NCBI RefSeq assembly: GCF_000960475.2
Contig: NZ_JZDQ02000020.1
Span: forward strand, 1 to 64,000
Direction: 5' to 3'
DNA: 64,000 bases
From: Nocardioides luteus
Lineage (GTDB): Bacteria > Actinomycetota > Actinomycetes > Propionibacteriales > Nocardioidaceae
Under the pieces are notes generated by a model that did no database searches, was not told the origin of the DNA, and was given only the letters and a program-made list of their open reading frames with translations. Positions 30,428 through 37,672 of the stretch are shown piece by piece. The stretch's first letter is position 1. Each line of letters begins with the position of its first letter. The position numbers and the translations under genes are program-made.

Positions 30428-31090
30428 TCATGACAGTACGCCCGTGGAGACGAGTTCGAGAACGTCCTTGGTGCTGCGTACGTCTCCGAAGGTGCGATAG
30501 ATGGTGGTCAGCGTGGCGTTGTGGGAGTCGTCGTCGCGTCCCGCGGTGGCGTCGGCGACCAGGATCGTGCGATATCCCAGCGTGGCAGCGTCGCGCGCCG
30601 TGCCGGCGACGCAGACCTCGGTGAGGGTGCCGGTGACGACGACGTTCTCGATGCCACGCTCCCGAAGCTGGTCGTGCAACGTCGAGCTGCCCGGAAAGAG
30701 TGCGCTCGTCGCGGTCTTCTCGACGAGCAGGTCGCCGTCGCGTGCCTCCAGCCCCGGTCCGAGGCGGCCCGCGATCGGTCCGTCCCCACTGCTGTGCCGG
30801 AACATCTCCGCGATGTCCTCGCCGAGGAACTCCCGCGCCCACGTCGTCGGCCCTGGATCGCCCGGCACGATCCACGCGACGGCGCCGCCGGCGCCGCGCA
30901 GGGCATCGGCGAGCAGACGTACGTTCGGCGTGATCGCGGCACAGATCGGGTTCGCCTCGAAGAAGAACGGGACGAGGTCGACGACGAGCAGCGCGGTCCG
31001 GGACGGGTCGAGGCTCTCATAGGCGTGACGTCTGCCCCGTCGAGCTTCCTGCCGGGCGTACTCACGCTCGGGGATCGCCCACCTGTGCAC
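30428..31090 (-). CDS. Isochorismatase-family cysteine hydrolase
   Basis: A protein of 220 residues with the Asp-Lys-Cys triad: Asp in ALLVVDLVPFFFE (about residue 38), Lys in LLVEKTATSALFPG (about 125) and Cys in GTLTEVCVAGTARDA (about 160), preceded by the cis-peptide motif VVVTGTLTEVC. The family hydrolyses amides such as nicotinamide, N-carbamoyl compounds or isochorismate; which one here is not decidable. The GTG start directly abuts the stop of the upstream DUF664 gene. The N-terminal 25 residues are basic and outside the catalytic fold. Confidence 0.85.
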   Translation of the reverse strand: MHRWAIPEREYARQEARRGRRHAYESLDPSRTALLVVDLVPFFFEANPICAAITPNVRLLADALRGAGGAVAWIVPGDPGPTTWAREFLGEDIAEMFRHSSGDGPIAGRLGPGLEARDGDLLVEKTATSALFPGSSTLHDQLRERGIENVVVTGTLTEVCVAGTARDAATLGYRTILVADATAGRDDDSHNATLTTIYRTFGDVRSTKDVLELVSTGVLS

Positions 31091-31594
31091 TTACTGGCCC
31101 TCCCCGGCGGTCTCGGGGTTGACGCCGACCGAGCCGTCGATCGTCTCGCGGAGGATGTCGGCGTGGCGGGTGGCGTCGCAGAGGCGGGCGGCCATGACGT
31201 TGAAGAGCATGACCCGCTCGTCCCACCACGGGACGTAGCCGCGGGCGTCGATGGGGAGCGCGTCGATCGTGGCGTCCACGTGCGCGCTGACGAGCTCGTA
31301 GAGGTCGAGGATGTCCGCGCGGCCCTCGTGCTCCGTGGCCCGGTGGGTGGAGTCCCACCACCCATCGGCGTCCCAGGGTGGCAGGTCGAGCGGCGGCGTA
31401 CGGTCGAAGCCCTCGCCGAAGTAGCGGGCGTCGGAGAGGGCGTTGTGCTTGACCAGTCCGAGAAGGTTGGTGCCGGTCGGGGTCATCGGGCGGCGGATGT
31501 CGTCCTCCGGCAGTCCCTCGACCTTCCACACCAGCGCCGCCCGGACGCCACGGAGCTTGTCGTGCAGGTGGGCCTTCGCGAAGTCGTCGATCAC
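31091..31594 (-). CDS. DUF664/DinB-like protein, probable N-terminal frameshift
   Basis: About 167 residues from the GTG at 31594. Seen: LRGVRAALVWKVEGLPEDDI, RRPMTPTGTNLLGLVKHNAL, GRADILDLYELVSAHVDATI and a C-terminal RHADILRETIDG. These match the DUF664 branch of the DinB-like metal-binding proteins linked to thiol chemistry. A short upstream frame (31591-31656) with its own leaderless-type TAGGGT box encodes MAVMTTWTDVVPRAFVEGGA plus Arg and ends in TGA overlapping this GTG. One extra G would join the frames smoothly. Either the gene is frameshifted or it is translated by reinitiation at CGGTGATC. Confidence 0.65.
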   Translation of the reverse strand: MIDDFAKAHLHDKLRGVRAALVWKVEGLPEDDIRRPMTPTGTNLLGLVKHNALSDARYFGEGFDRTPPLDLPPWDADGWWDSTHRATEHEGRADILDLYELVSAHVDATIDALPIDARGYVPWWDERVMLFNVMAARLCDATRHADILRETIDGSVGVNPETAGEGQ

Positions 31595-31656
31595 CGCGCG
31601 CCACCCTCGACGAAAGCTCTCGGAACCACATCGGTCCAGGTTGTCATGACAGCCAT
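31591..31656 (-). other. Short upstream frame of the DUF664 gene
   Basis: A 21-codon frame begins at an ATG six bases behind TAGGGT (31663-31668), the leaderless pattern seen elsewhere in the window, and stops in a TGA that overlaps the downstream GTG by two bases. It reads like the lost N-terminus of the DUF664 protein. Confidence 0.45.
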
Positions 31657-32045
31657 CGGCCCACCCTAGCCAGAGCAGCGCGAGCCGGCGGGGCTCTTCG
31701 CCCGGGGCGGGCCGGCGCGGCGCCGGGTTCTTCGCGTCGCCCAGACCTCGATGCCGTGCAGCGGGCGCTCGATCAGGAACCTCCATCTCACCTGGGCAAA
31801 CACCCTGGAACGAGTTGCGGATGAGCACCACACGGAAGCCGCCGCCAGACATCGGGGAAACCTCTTTCCCGCATGCCCCCATGGGTATTCATGGCGTTGA
31901 AAGCGGATAGAGACAGTGGGCAATCGGTGCATCCCTTTGATTGGGTATACGGCCCATTTCTTCCGATTCTCGGGTTGCGCCGCGCGGTTCCAATTCCTAT
32001 CGGCGCTCGGGCCTACCAACAGCCTCCATCCGAAGGAAACCAGCC
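31657..32045. other. Long intergenic control region ahead of the pilus operon
   Basis: About 390 bases with no supported gene. The left part holds the DUF664 promoter. A small hairpin GGGAAA-CCTC-TTTCCC occurs near 31855-31870. The right 130 bases are noticeably more AT-rich than the surroundings and include a possible TATACG -10, and GAAGGA lies about eight bases before the pilA ATG. This suggests a dedicated pilus promoter and a 5' UTR of appreciable length. Confidence 0.5.
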
Positions 32046-32408
32046 ATGCTTCAGAACACCCTCGCCCGTGCCCGTCAGGCCCGCCGCGACGACAGTGGAT
32101 TCACTCTCATCGAGCTCGTGATCGTCATCCTCATCCTCGGCGTCCTCGCCGGGGTCGTGGTCTTCTCCGTCCGCGGCATCAACGACCGCGGCGCGGTTGC
32201 CGCGTGCAAGACCGAGATCCGCACCGTGGAGACCGCCGTCGAGGCGTTCTACGCCAGGACCAACGGCTACCCGAACGCGATGACCGATCTCACCGCCGGT
32301 GCCAACCAGTTCCTTCACTCCGCCCCGGAGTACGTGGCCCTGGCGCCTGCCAACGACGGCACGCTCGTGCTCACTGCGGCCGCGCCCGCCGGATGCCCCG
32401 CCCCGTGA
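32046..32408 (+). CDS. pilA: Major type IV pilin-like prepilin
   Basis: A protein of 120 residues with a class III signal: an 18-residue basic leader, then the prepilin peptidase site G-FTLIELVIVILILGV with Glu at mature position 5. The long N-terminal helix is followed by TEIRTVETAVEAFYARTNGY and a short globular part with two cysteines (AACKTE and GCPAP) that could form the pilin D-loop disulfide. It is the first gene of the pilus operon and is separated from pilT by 77 bases, so it may be expressed at a higher level. Substrate of the prepilin peptidase at 39915. Confidence 0.9.
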   Translation: MLQNTLARARQARRDDSGFTLIELVIVILILGVLAGVVVFSVRGINDRGAVAACKTEIRTVETAVEAFYARTNGYPNAMTDLTAGANQFLHSAPEYVALAPANDGTLVLTAAAPAGCPAP

Positions 32409-32485
32409 TCTGACCTGATCGGGAGGGCCGCGACCCAGCGGCCCTCCCCCGGCACGACCTCCACTCCAACAAACCAGGGGCACCC

Positions 32486-33592
32486 ATGCAGACCACCCTC
32501 GAACCAGGCAGCCGGGTCGACCAGCTGCTCGCCGCCGTCTGGCAGGCAGGCGGCACGGACCTCCTCCTCTCGGTCGGCCTCCCGCCGATGCTGCGGATCG
32601 ACGGCATCCTCACCCCCGCGCCGGGCACGGACGTACTGACCGCCGAGGACACCGACGCGCTCCTGGCCGAGGTCCTGACACCGGCGCAGGCGACGGCCTG
32701 GAAAGACCGGCACGAGTACGACTTCTCCTTCTCCTGGCGCGAGCACGCCCGGATCCGCGGCAACGCGTTCACCCAGCGCGGGCTCAGCACCGTGGCGCTG
32801 CGGATGATCCCGCGCGCGATCCCCACCCCCGACGCCCTCGGCCTGCCGCCCGCGCTGCGCGCTCTGGCGCTGCGCCACCAGGGCCTCATCCTGATGACCG
32901 GCCCGACCGGGTCCGGCAAGTCGACCACCCTCGCCTCGCTCATCGACCTGATCAACACCAGCCGCGGCTGCCACATCATCACCGTCGAGGACCCGATCGA
33001 GTACGTCCACGACCACAAGGTCGCCGCGGTCAACCAGCGGGAGGTCGGCACCGACACCGCCACCTTCCCCGACGCACTGCGCAGCGTGCTCCGCGAGGAC
33101 CCCGACGTACTCCTGGTCGGCGAGATGCGCGACCTGGAGTCGATCCGGTTCGCGCTCACCGTCGCCGAGACCGGCCACCTGGTGTTCGCGACCCTGCACA
33201 CCAACGACACCGCCCAGTCGATCGGCCGGATGATCGACGTCTTCCCCGCCGAGCAGCAGGCCCAGATCCGCGTCCAGCTCGCCGCCGCGCTCAGCTGCGT
33301 CGTCTACCAGCGGCTGATCCCGAAGATCGGAGGCGGGATGACCGCAGCGTACGAGATGCTCGTCGCCACCCCCGCGGTCCGCAATCTCATCAAGGAGGGC
33401 AAGACCCACCAGCTGCGCAACAGCCTCGTCACCGGGGCCCGCGACGGGATGGTCACCCTCGAGCAGTCGCTCTCCCGCCTGGTCCAGGAAGGCACCGTGG
33501 CGGCGGAGGAGGCGCTCGCGCGCAGCCTCTACCCGCAGGACATCGAGACCCGCCCGCGCTACGCGACCTCACTGAGGAGCGTGACCCGATGA
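32486..33592 (+). CDS. pilT: Type IV pilus retraction ATPase PilT
   Basis: A hexameric ATPase of 368 residues that depolymerises the pilus from the cytoplasm. N-terminal PAS-like domain with TDLLLSVGLPPMLRIDG, Walker A GPTGSGKST, Asp box ITVEDPIEYVH, Walker B VLLVGEMRDLESI and His box TGHLVFATLHTND. The C-terminal AVRNLIKEGKTHQL corresponds to the AIRNLIRE motif specific to PilT, distinguishing it from PilB. The stop overlaps the pilB start as ATGA. Its presence predicts retractile pili (twitching or DNA uptake). Confidence 0.92.
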   Translation: MQTTLEPGSRVDQLLAAVWQAGGTDLLLSVGLPPMLRIDGILTPAPGTDVLTAEDTDALLAEVLTPAQATAWKDRHEYDFSFSWREHARIRGNAFTQRGLSTVALRMIPRAIPTPDALGLPPALRALALRHQGLILMTGPTGSGKSTTLASLIDLINTSRGCHIITVEDPIEYVHDHKVAAVNQREVGTDTATFPDALRSVLREDPDVLLVGEMRDLESIRFALTVAETGHLVFATLHTNDTAQSIGRMIDVFPAEQQAQIRVQLAAALSCVVYQRLIPKIGGGMTAAYEMLVATPAVRNLIKEGKTHQLRNSLVTGARDGMVTLEQSLSRLVQEGTVAAEEALARSLYPQDIETRPRYATSLRSVTR

Positions 33593-35337
33593 GGATCCGT
33601 TCCTCGCGCCACGACGAGCCGGCGCCGACCGCACCCGCCACCCAGATCGGCGCGGACGATCGGCTCGCCGCCCTCCTGGTCTCCTCGCGCCGACTCGCTC
33701 CCCACCAGATCGATGCCGTCCGCAGCAGAGGTGGCGACGGCACCCTCGCCGAGCGGCTGATCGCTGCCGGGGAGATCAGCGACGAGGACCTGGCCCGTGC
33801 GATCGCGGACCACTACGGCGCCGAGACGATCGACTTCCGGCGTACGTCTCCGCAACCCGACGCCGTCGCGCTGCTCGGCGCCGACCAGGCCCGTACGCTG
33901 CGGGCGGTCCCCCTCGCGGCCGACGCGCACCGGGTCTTCCTCGCCGTCGTGGACCCCTCGCCCGAGCACCTGGCCCGGATCGGTGCCGCCGTCGGCCGGC
34001 CGGTCGTCGGGCTCGTCGCCACGCACCGTGCCCTCGACCTTGCTCTGGCGAGCGCCTACAAGGCGACCCAGGGGGTCGGCAGCCAGATCCAGGCCTTCGA
34101 GACCCGCGACGCCCTGCGCCGTGAGGCGACCGGCCTGGACGGCACCCAGGCCAACGAGGACGCACCGGTCGTGCGGGTCGTGCAGATGGTGATCACCCAG
34201 GGGCTGCGCGACCGCGCCTCCGACATCCACATCGAGCCGTACGGAGATCGGGTCCGGGTCCGCTACCGCATCGACGGCGCCCTCACCGACGTCCTGGACC
34301 TGCCCGGGTCGATCGGTCCCGCGGTGGTGAGCCGGATCAAGATCCTCGGCGGGATGAACATCGTCGAGCGGCGCCGGCCCCAGGACGGCCAGATCTCGAT
34401 GGTCGTCGAGGGGCGCGAGGTCGACATCCGGGTCGCCACCACGGCCGTCGTCGGCGGCGAGAAGATCGTCCTGCGGCTCCTCGACAAGTCCCGGTCGCTG
34501 TTCGAGCTGCAGCAGCTCGGCATGCCTGCGGGCCTCGCCGAGCGCTACCGCCGGCTCATCCACGCCCCCTTCGGGATGGTGATCTGCGCCGGCCCGACCG
34601 GTGGCGGCAAGACCACCACGCTGTACGCCTCGCTCGGCGAGGTGAACACGACCGAGCGCAACATCATGACGATCGAGGACCCCGTCGAGTACACCTTCGA
34701 CTCGATCAATCAGATCCAGATCAACGAGCAGGCCGGGATCACCTTCGCCGGCGGCCTGAAGTCCATCCTGCGCCAGGACCCGGACATCATCCTGGTCGGC
34801 GAGATCCGAGACGTCGACACCGCCCGCATCGCGGTCCAGTCGGCCCTCACCGGACACCTCGTGCTCTCCTCGTTGCACGCGACCGAGGCGGTCTCGGCGC
34901 TCTACCGGCTCGTCGACATGGGCGTGGAGACGTTCCTGATCGCCTCCTCGGTGACCGCGGTCGTCGCCCAGCGCCTGGTCCGCCGAAGCTGCACCAGCTG
35001 CCTCGAGCCGTACCAGCCCTCGCCCGACGAGCTCGCCTTCCTGCGCAGCTTCGGCGACCCGGAGGCCGACGCCACCGCCGACCGGTTCCTGCGCGGCACC
35101 GGCTGCCACCTGTGCGCCCACACCGGCTACCTCGACCGCATCGGCGTCTACGAGCTCCTCACCGTCACCGACGAGGTGCGAGAGCTCCTCATCGACCGGG
35201 CACCGCACGAGGAGATGCGCAAGCTCGCTCGCAGCCAGGGCATGCGCACCCTCCAGGAGCAGGCGGTCCAGCTCGTCCGCGAGGGCACCACCACCGCGGC
35301 CGAAGTCATGCGCTCGATCTACGTCGCAGGAGTCTGA
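33589..35337 (+). CDS. pilB: Type IV pilus assembly ATPase PilB
   Basis: A protein of 582 residues. N-terminal MshEN/T2SSE-N domain with the paired LAERLIAAGEISDEDLARAI pattern, then the extension-ATPase core: SDIHIEPYGDRVRVRYRIDG, Walker A GPTGGGKTT, Asp box MTIEDPVEYTFD, Walker B IILVGEIRDVDTA and TGHLVLSSLHAT. A zinc-binding tetracysteine is formed by CTSC (about residue 466) and CHLC (about 507), typical of GspE/PilB. It powers pilin polymerisation with PilC. Overlaps pilT; pilC starts two bases after its stop. Confidence 0.93.
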   Translation: MRIRSSRHDEPAPTAPATQIGADDRLAALLVSSRRLAPHQIDAVRSRGGDGTLAERLIAAGEISDEDLARAIADHYGAETIDFRRTSPQPDAVALLGADQARTLRAVPLAADAHRVFLAVVDPSPEHLARIGAAVGRPVVGLVATHRALDLALASAYKATQGVGSQIQAFETRDALRREATGLDGTQANEDAPVVRVVQMVITQGLRDRASDIHIEPYGDRVRVRYRIDGALTDVLDLPGSIGPAVVSRIKILGGMNIVERRRPQDGQISMVVEGREVDIRVATTAVVGGEKIVLRLLDKSRSLFELQQLGMPAGLAERYRRLIHAPFGMVICAGPTGGGKTTTLYASLGEVNTTERNIMTIEDPVEYTFDSINQIQINEQAGITFAGGLKSILRQDPDIILVGEIRDVDTARIAVQSALTGHLVLSSLHATEAVSALYRLVDMGVETFLIASSVTAVVAQRLVRRSCTSCLEPYQPSPDELAFLRSFGDPEADATADRFLRGTGCHLCAHTGYLDRIGVYELLTVTDEVRELLIDRAPHEEMRKLARSQGMRTLQEQAVQLVREGTTTAAEVMRSIYVAGV

Positions 35338-35339
35338 CC

Positions 35340-36545
35340 ATGCCCAAGTACGCCTATGTCGGCGTCACGACCGACGGCCGCCCGGTCAAGGGAACGCAGC
35401 GGGCCGCCAGTCGATCCGATGCCGAGGTCTCCCTCTACGACCAGCAGCTGCACCAGCTGCGGGTGAGCGAGAAGAAGAGCCTGTGGCAGTACGAGATCTC
35501 CGGGCCCCGGATCAAGCGCGAGGAGGTCATGCACCTCTCCCGCCAGATCGCCGCGTTCCTCCGCGCCGGGCTGCCCATCCTGGAGGCGGTGCACACCATC
35601 GGCGCCGAGAGCGAGAACTCCTCGATGCGACGGATGATGAACCGGATCGAGGACGGTCTGCGCTCCGGTGAACGCTTCTCGGACTGCCTCGAGGAGTTCC
35701 CCAAGGTCTTCCCGCCGTTCTACCGGAGCATCGTGCGCTCGGCGGAGTCCACCGGTGAGCTCGACGTCGTCCTGGCGCGGCTCTCCCGCTACATCGAGCG
35801 CGACCTGCAGGCCCGCCGCAAGATCAAGTCCGCGCTGACCTACCCGATCGTCGTGGCCGCGATGTCGGTGGTGACCGTCGTGGTGCTCGCCGTCTACGTA
35901 CTGCCGAAGTTCGAGGAGTTCTTCGTCGACCTCGACGCCACACTCCCCCTTCCCACCCGGATCCTGCTCGCCGTCACCGGCTTCCTCGGACACTGGTGGT
36001 GGCTGCTGTGCCTGGTTCTCGGCGCGGTGTCTCTGCTCTACGTGGTCATCACCCGGACCAGGCGCGGCAAGTACGCGCGGGACGCGCTGCTGCTCAGGAT
36101 CCCGGTGCTCGGCGATGCCATCACGTACGCGCTGGTGGAGCGGTTCTGCCGGGTCCTCGGCTCGATGGTCAGCGCCGGCGTCAACCTGACCGAGTCGCTC
36201 GCCGTCACCACCGACGCGCTGCGCAACCGCGTCTACGTCAAGCGTCTCGGTGCGGTGGCCGAGCAGATGCTCGAAGGGCAGGGGATCGCCGGGCCGCTGG
36301 CACGTACCGGCCTGTTTCCCGCGACCGCGACGCAGATGCTGCGGGTCGGCGAGGACACCGGGTCCCTCGACACCCAGCTCGAGGTCACCGGCGGCTACTT
36401 CGAGACCGAGCTCGACTACAAGATCGCGAAGCTCACCGCGCTGTTCGAGCCGATCGTCATCGTCACGATGGGGCTCGTGGTCGGGTTCGTCGCCGTCGCC
36501 CTGGTCTCGGCCATGTACGGCGTGTTCACCCAGGTCGAGATGTGA
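35340..36545 (+). CDS. pilC: Type IV pilus inner-membrane platform protein PilC
   Basis: A protein of 401 residues with two GspF domains: the first has LSRQIAAFLRAGLPILEAVH and STGELDVVLARLSRYIERD, the second has CRVLGSMVSAGVNLTESLAV and GEDTGSLDTQLEVTGGYFE. Three membrane helices are visible (about residues 175-195, 220-240 and 370-392). It anchors the PilB/PilT ATPases and builds the pilus base. It lies in the pil operon immediately after pilB. Confidence 0.93.
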   Translation: MPKYAYVGVTTDGRPVKGTQRAASRSDAEVSLYDQQLHQLRVSEKKSLWQYEISGPRIKREEVMHLSRQIAAFLRAGLPILEAVHTIGAESENSSMRRMMNRIEDGLRSGERFSDCLEEFPKVFPPFYRSIVRSAESTGELDVVLARLSRYIERDLQARRKIKSALTYPIVVAAMSVVTVVVLAVYVLPKFEEFFVDLDATLPLPTRILLAVTGFLGHWWWLLCLVLGAVSLLYVVITRTRRGKYARDALLLRIPVLGDAITYALVERFCRVLGSMVSAGVNLTESLAVTTDALRNRVYVKRLGAVAEQMLEGQGIAGPLARTGLFPATATQMLRVGEDTGSLDTQLEVTGGYFETELDYKIAKLTALFEPIVIVTMGLVVGFVAVALVSAMYGVFTQVEM

Positions 36546-36554
36546 GGTCGGGAC

Positions 36555-37022
36555 GTGAACGTGCCATGGCACAGTGACCGGGGCGAGACGCTCGTGGAGG
36601 TGCTGGTCGCCGTCTCGATCCTCGGCATCGCCGGGGTCGCGGTCGTGACCGGGCTCCAGATGAGCATCACCTCCTCCGACATCCATCGCAAGCAGACCAC
36701 CGGGGGCGCCTACGCGCGCAGCTACGCCGAGTCGATCCAGGACTACGTCGCCGCTGCTGCCGACCGCTACGTCCCGTGCGCCGGAGCGAACGCCTACAGC
36801 CCGGCCACGGTCGGGTTCACGGTGCCGGCCGGCTACACCGCCGAGCAGGCGCTGGCCAAGCGGGTGCCGCCCGACGGCGGCGCCGCCGGCGCCTGCTCGG
36901 GCAACGACACCGGTGTCCAGCAGATCGAGATCACCCTCTCTGCGTCCGACGGCCGGGCGGCCGAACGGCTCACGGTGCTGCTGCGCAGACCGTGCGGCCC
37001 GAGGATGGCGATGTGCGGATGA
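36555..37022 (+). CDS. Minor prepilin, PilV/GspI-like
   Basis: A protein of 155 residues. A ten-residue leader ends in the cleavage site G-ETLVEVLVAVSILGIAG, with Glu at mature position 5 and the ETLVEVL variant usual for PilV/GspI minor pilins. The mature part contains a helix SYAESIQDYVAAAADRY and three cysteines in the globular half. The GTG start was chosen because it gives the shortest leader; no ATG is available. The stop overlaps the next minor pilin gene as ATGA. Confidence 0.82.
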   Translation: MNVPWHSDRGETLVEVLVAVSILGIAGVAVVTGLQMSITSSDIHRKQTTGGAYARSYAESIQDYVAAAADRYVPCAGANAYSPATVGFTVPAGYTAEQALAKRVPPDGGAAGACSGNDTGVQQIEITLSASDGRAAERLTVLLRRPCGPRMAMCG

Positions 37023-37672
37023 GCCGGCGCCGCGACCCCGCCGCCGAGGCCGGGTTCACCCTCATCGAGCTGGTCGTCACCGTCGCCATCGTCGGTGTCG
37101 TCGTCACGGCTCTCACCGGTGTGGTGCTCAGCTACCTGCGCAACACCGTCGACACCCAGGCCCGCCTCTCGGAGTCGCACGACGTCCAGTTCGTCTCCGC
37201 CTACTGGCAGCGCGACGTCGCCAGCATCGGCGTCCGCTCCTCGTCCTACGACACCGCCACCCACAGCTTCCCGCTGACCCAGTCCGTCGATCTCCCCGCC
37301 TGCCCGCTGACCGGGGACGCAGCCGGGGCGACCCCGGCCGCGACGCTGGCCTGGAGCGAGCACGACTCGCTGACCTCCACGGACCCCGGCACGACGGTGA
37401 AGGTCACCTACGCCTACCAGTCCTCGGCCGAGGGCGGCCGGCTCTACCGCGTACGGTGCGGCAGCCGGCCTGCCACCGTCGAGGTCGCCGACCGCCTCGC
37501 CGATGCTCCCGTCCTGGCCTGTGCAAACGGCGCCGGCGACAGCATCTCCTGCACCGGGTCCGGTGACGACGTACCTGTCGTCGTGACCCTCGCGCTGTCC
37601 ATCCACGACAGCACCGGCATCGACCTCCCCACCTACGCCGCGACCCTCCTGGGCGAACGGAGACAGACATGA
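37019..37672 (+). CDS. Minor prepilin, PilW/GspJ-like
   Basis: A protein of 217 residues with leader MSRRRDPAAEAG and the site G-FTLIELVVTVAIVGVVV with Glu at mature position 5. The globular part has four cysteines (PACPLT, VRCGS, LACANG, ISCTG). Size and position between the PilV-like gene and the large tip-like protein match PilW/GspJ. It overlaps both neighbours by four bases, so the three are expected to be made in step as a minor-pilin complex. Confidence 0.82.
   Translation: MSRRRDPAAEAGFTLIELVVTVAIVGVVVTALTGVVLSYLRNTVDTQARLSESHDVQFVSAYWQRDVASIGVRSSSYDTATHSFPLTQSVDLPACPLTGDAAGATPAATLAWSEHDSLTSTDPGTTVKVTYAYQSSAEGGRLYRVRCGSRPATVEVADRLADAPVLACANGAGDSISCTGSGDDVPVVVTLALSIHDSTGIDLPTYAATLLGERRQT

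Noticed and set aside
31790-31830. Possible cyclic-di-GMP (GEMM) riboswitch ahead of pilA, from GGGCAAAC
   Set aside because: Only the GGGCAAAC string matches; the second conserved half (GACGCAAAGC-like, with the tetraloop receptor) is absent.
32486-33592. pilT read as a second pilB
   Set aside because: It lacks the tetracysteine and MshEN domain and carries the AVRNLIKEGK motif specific to PilT.
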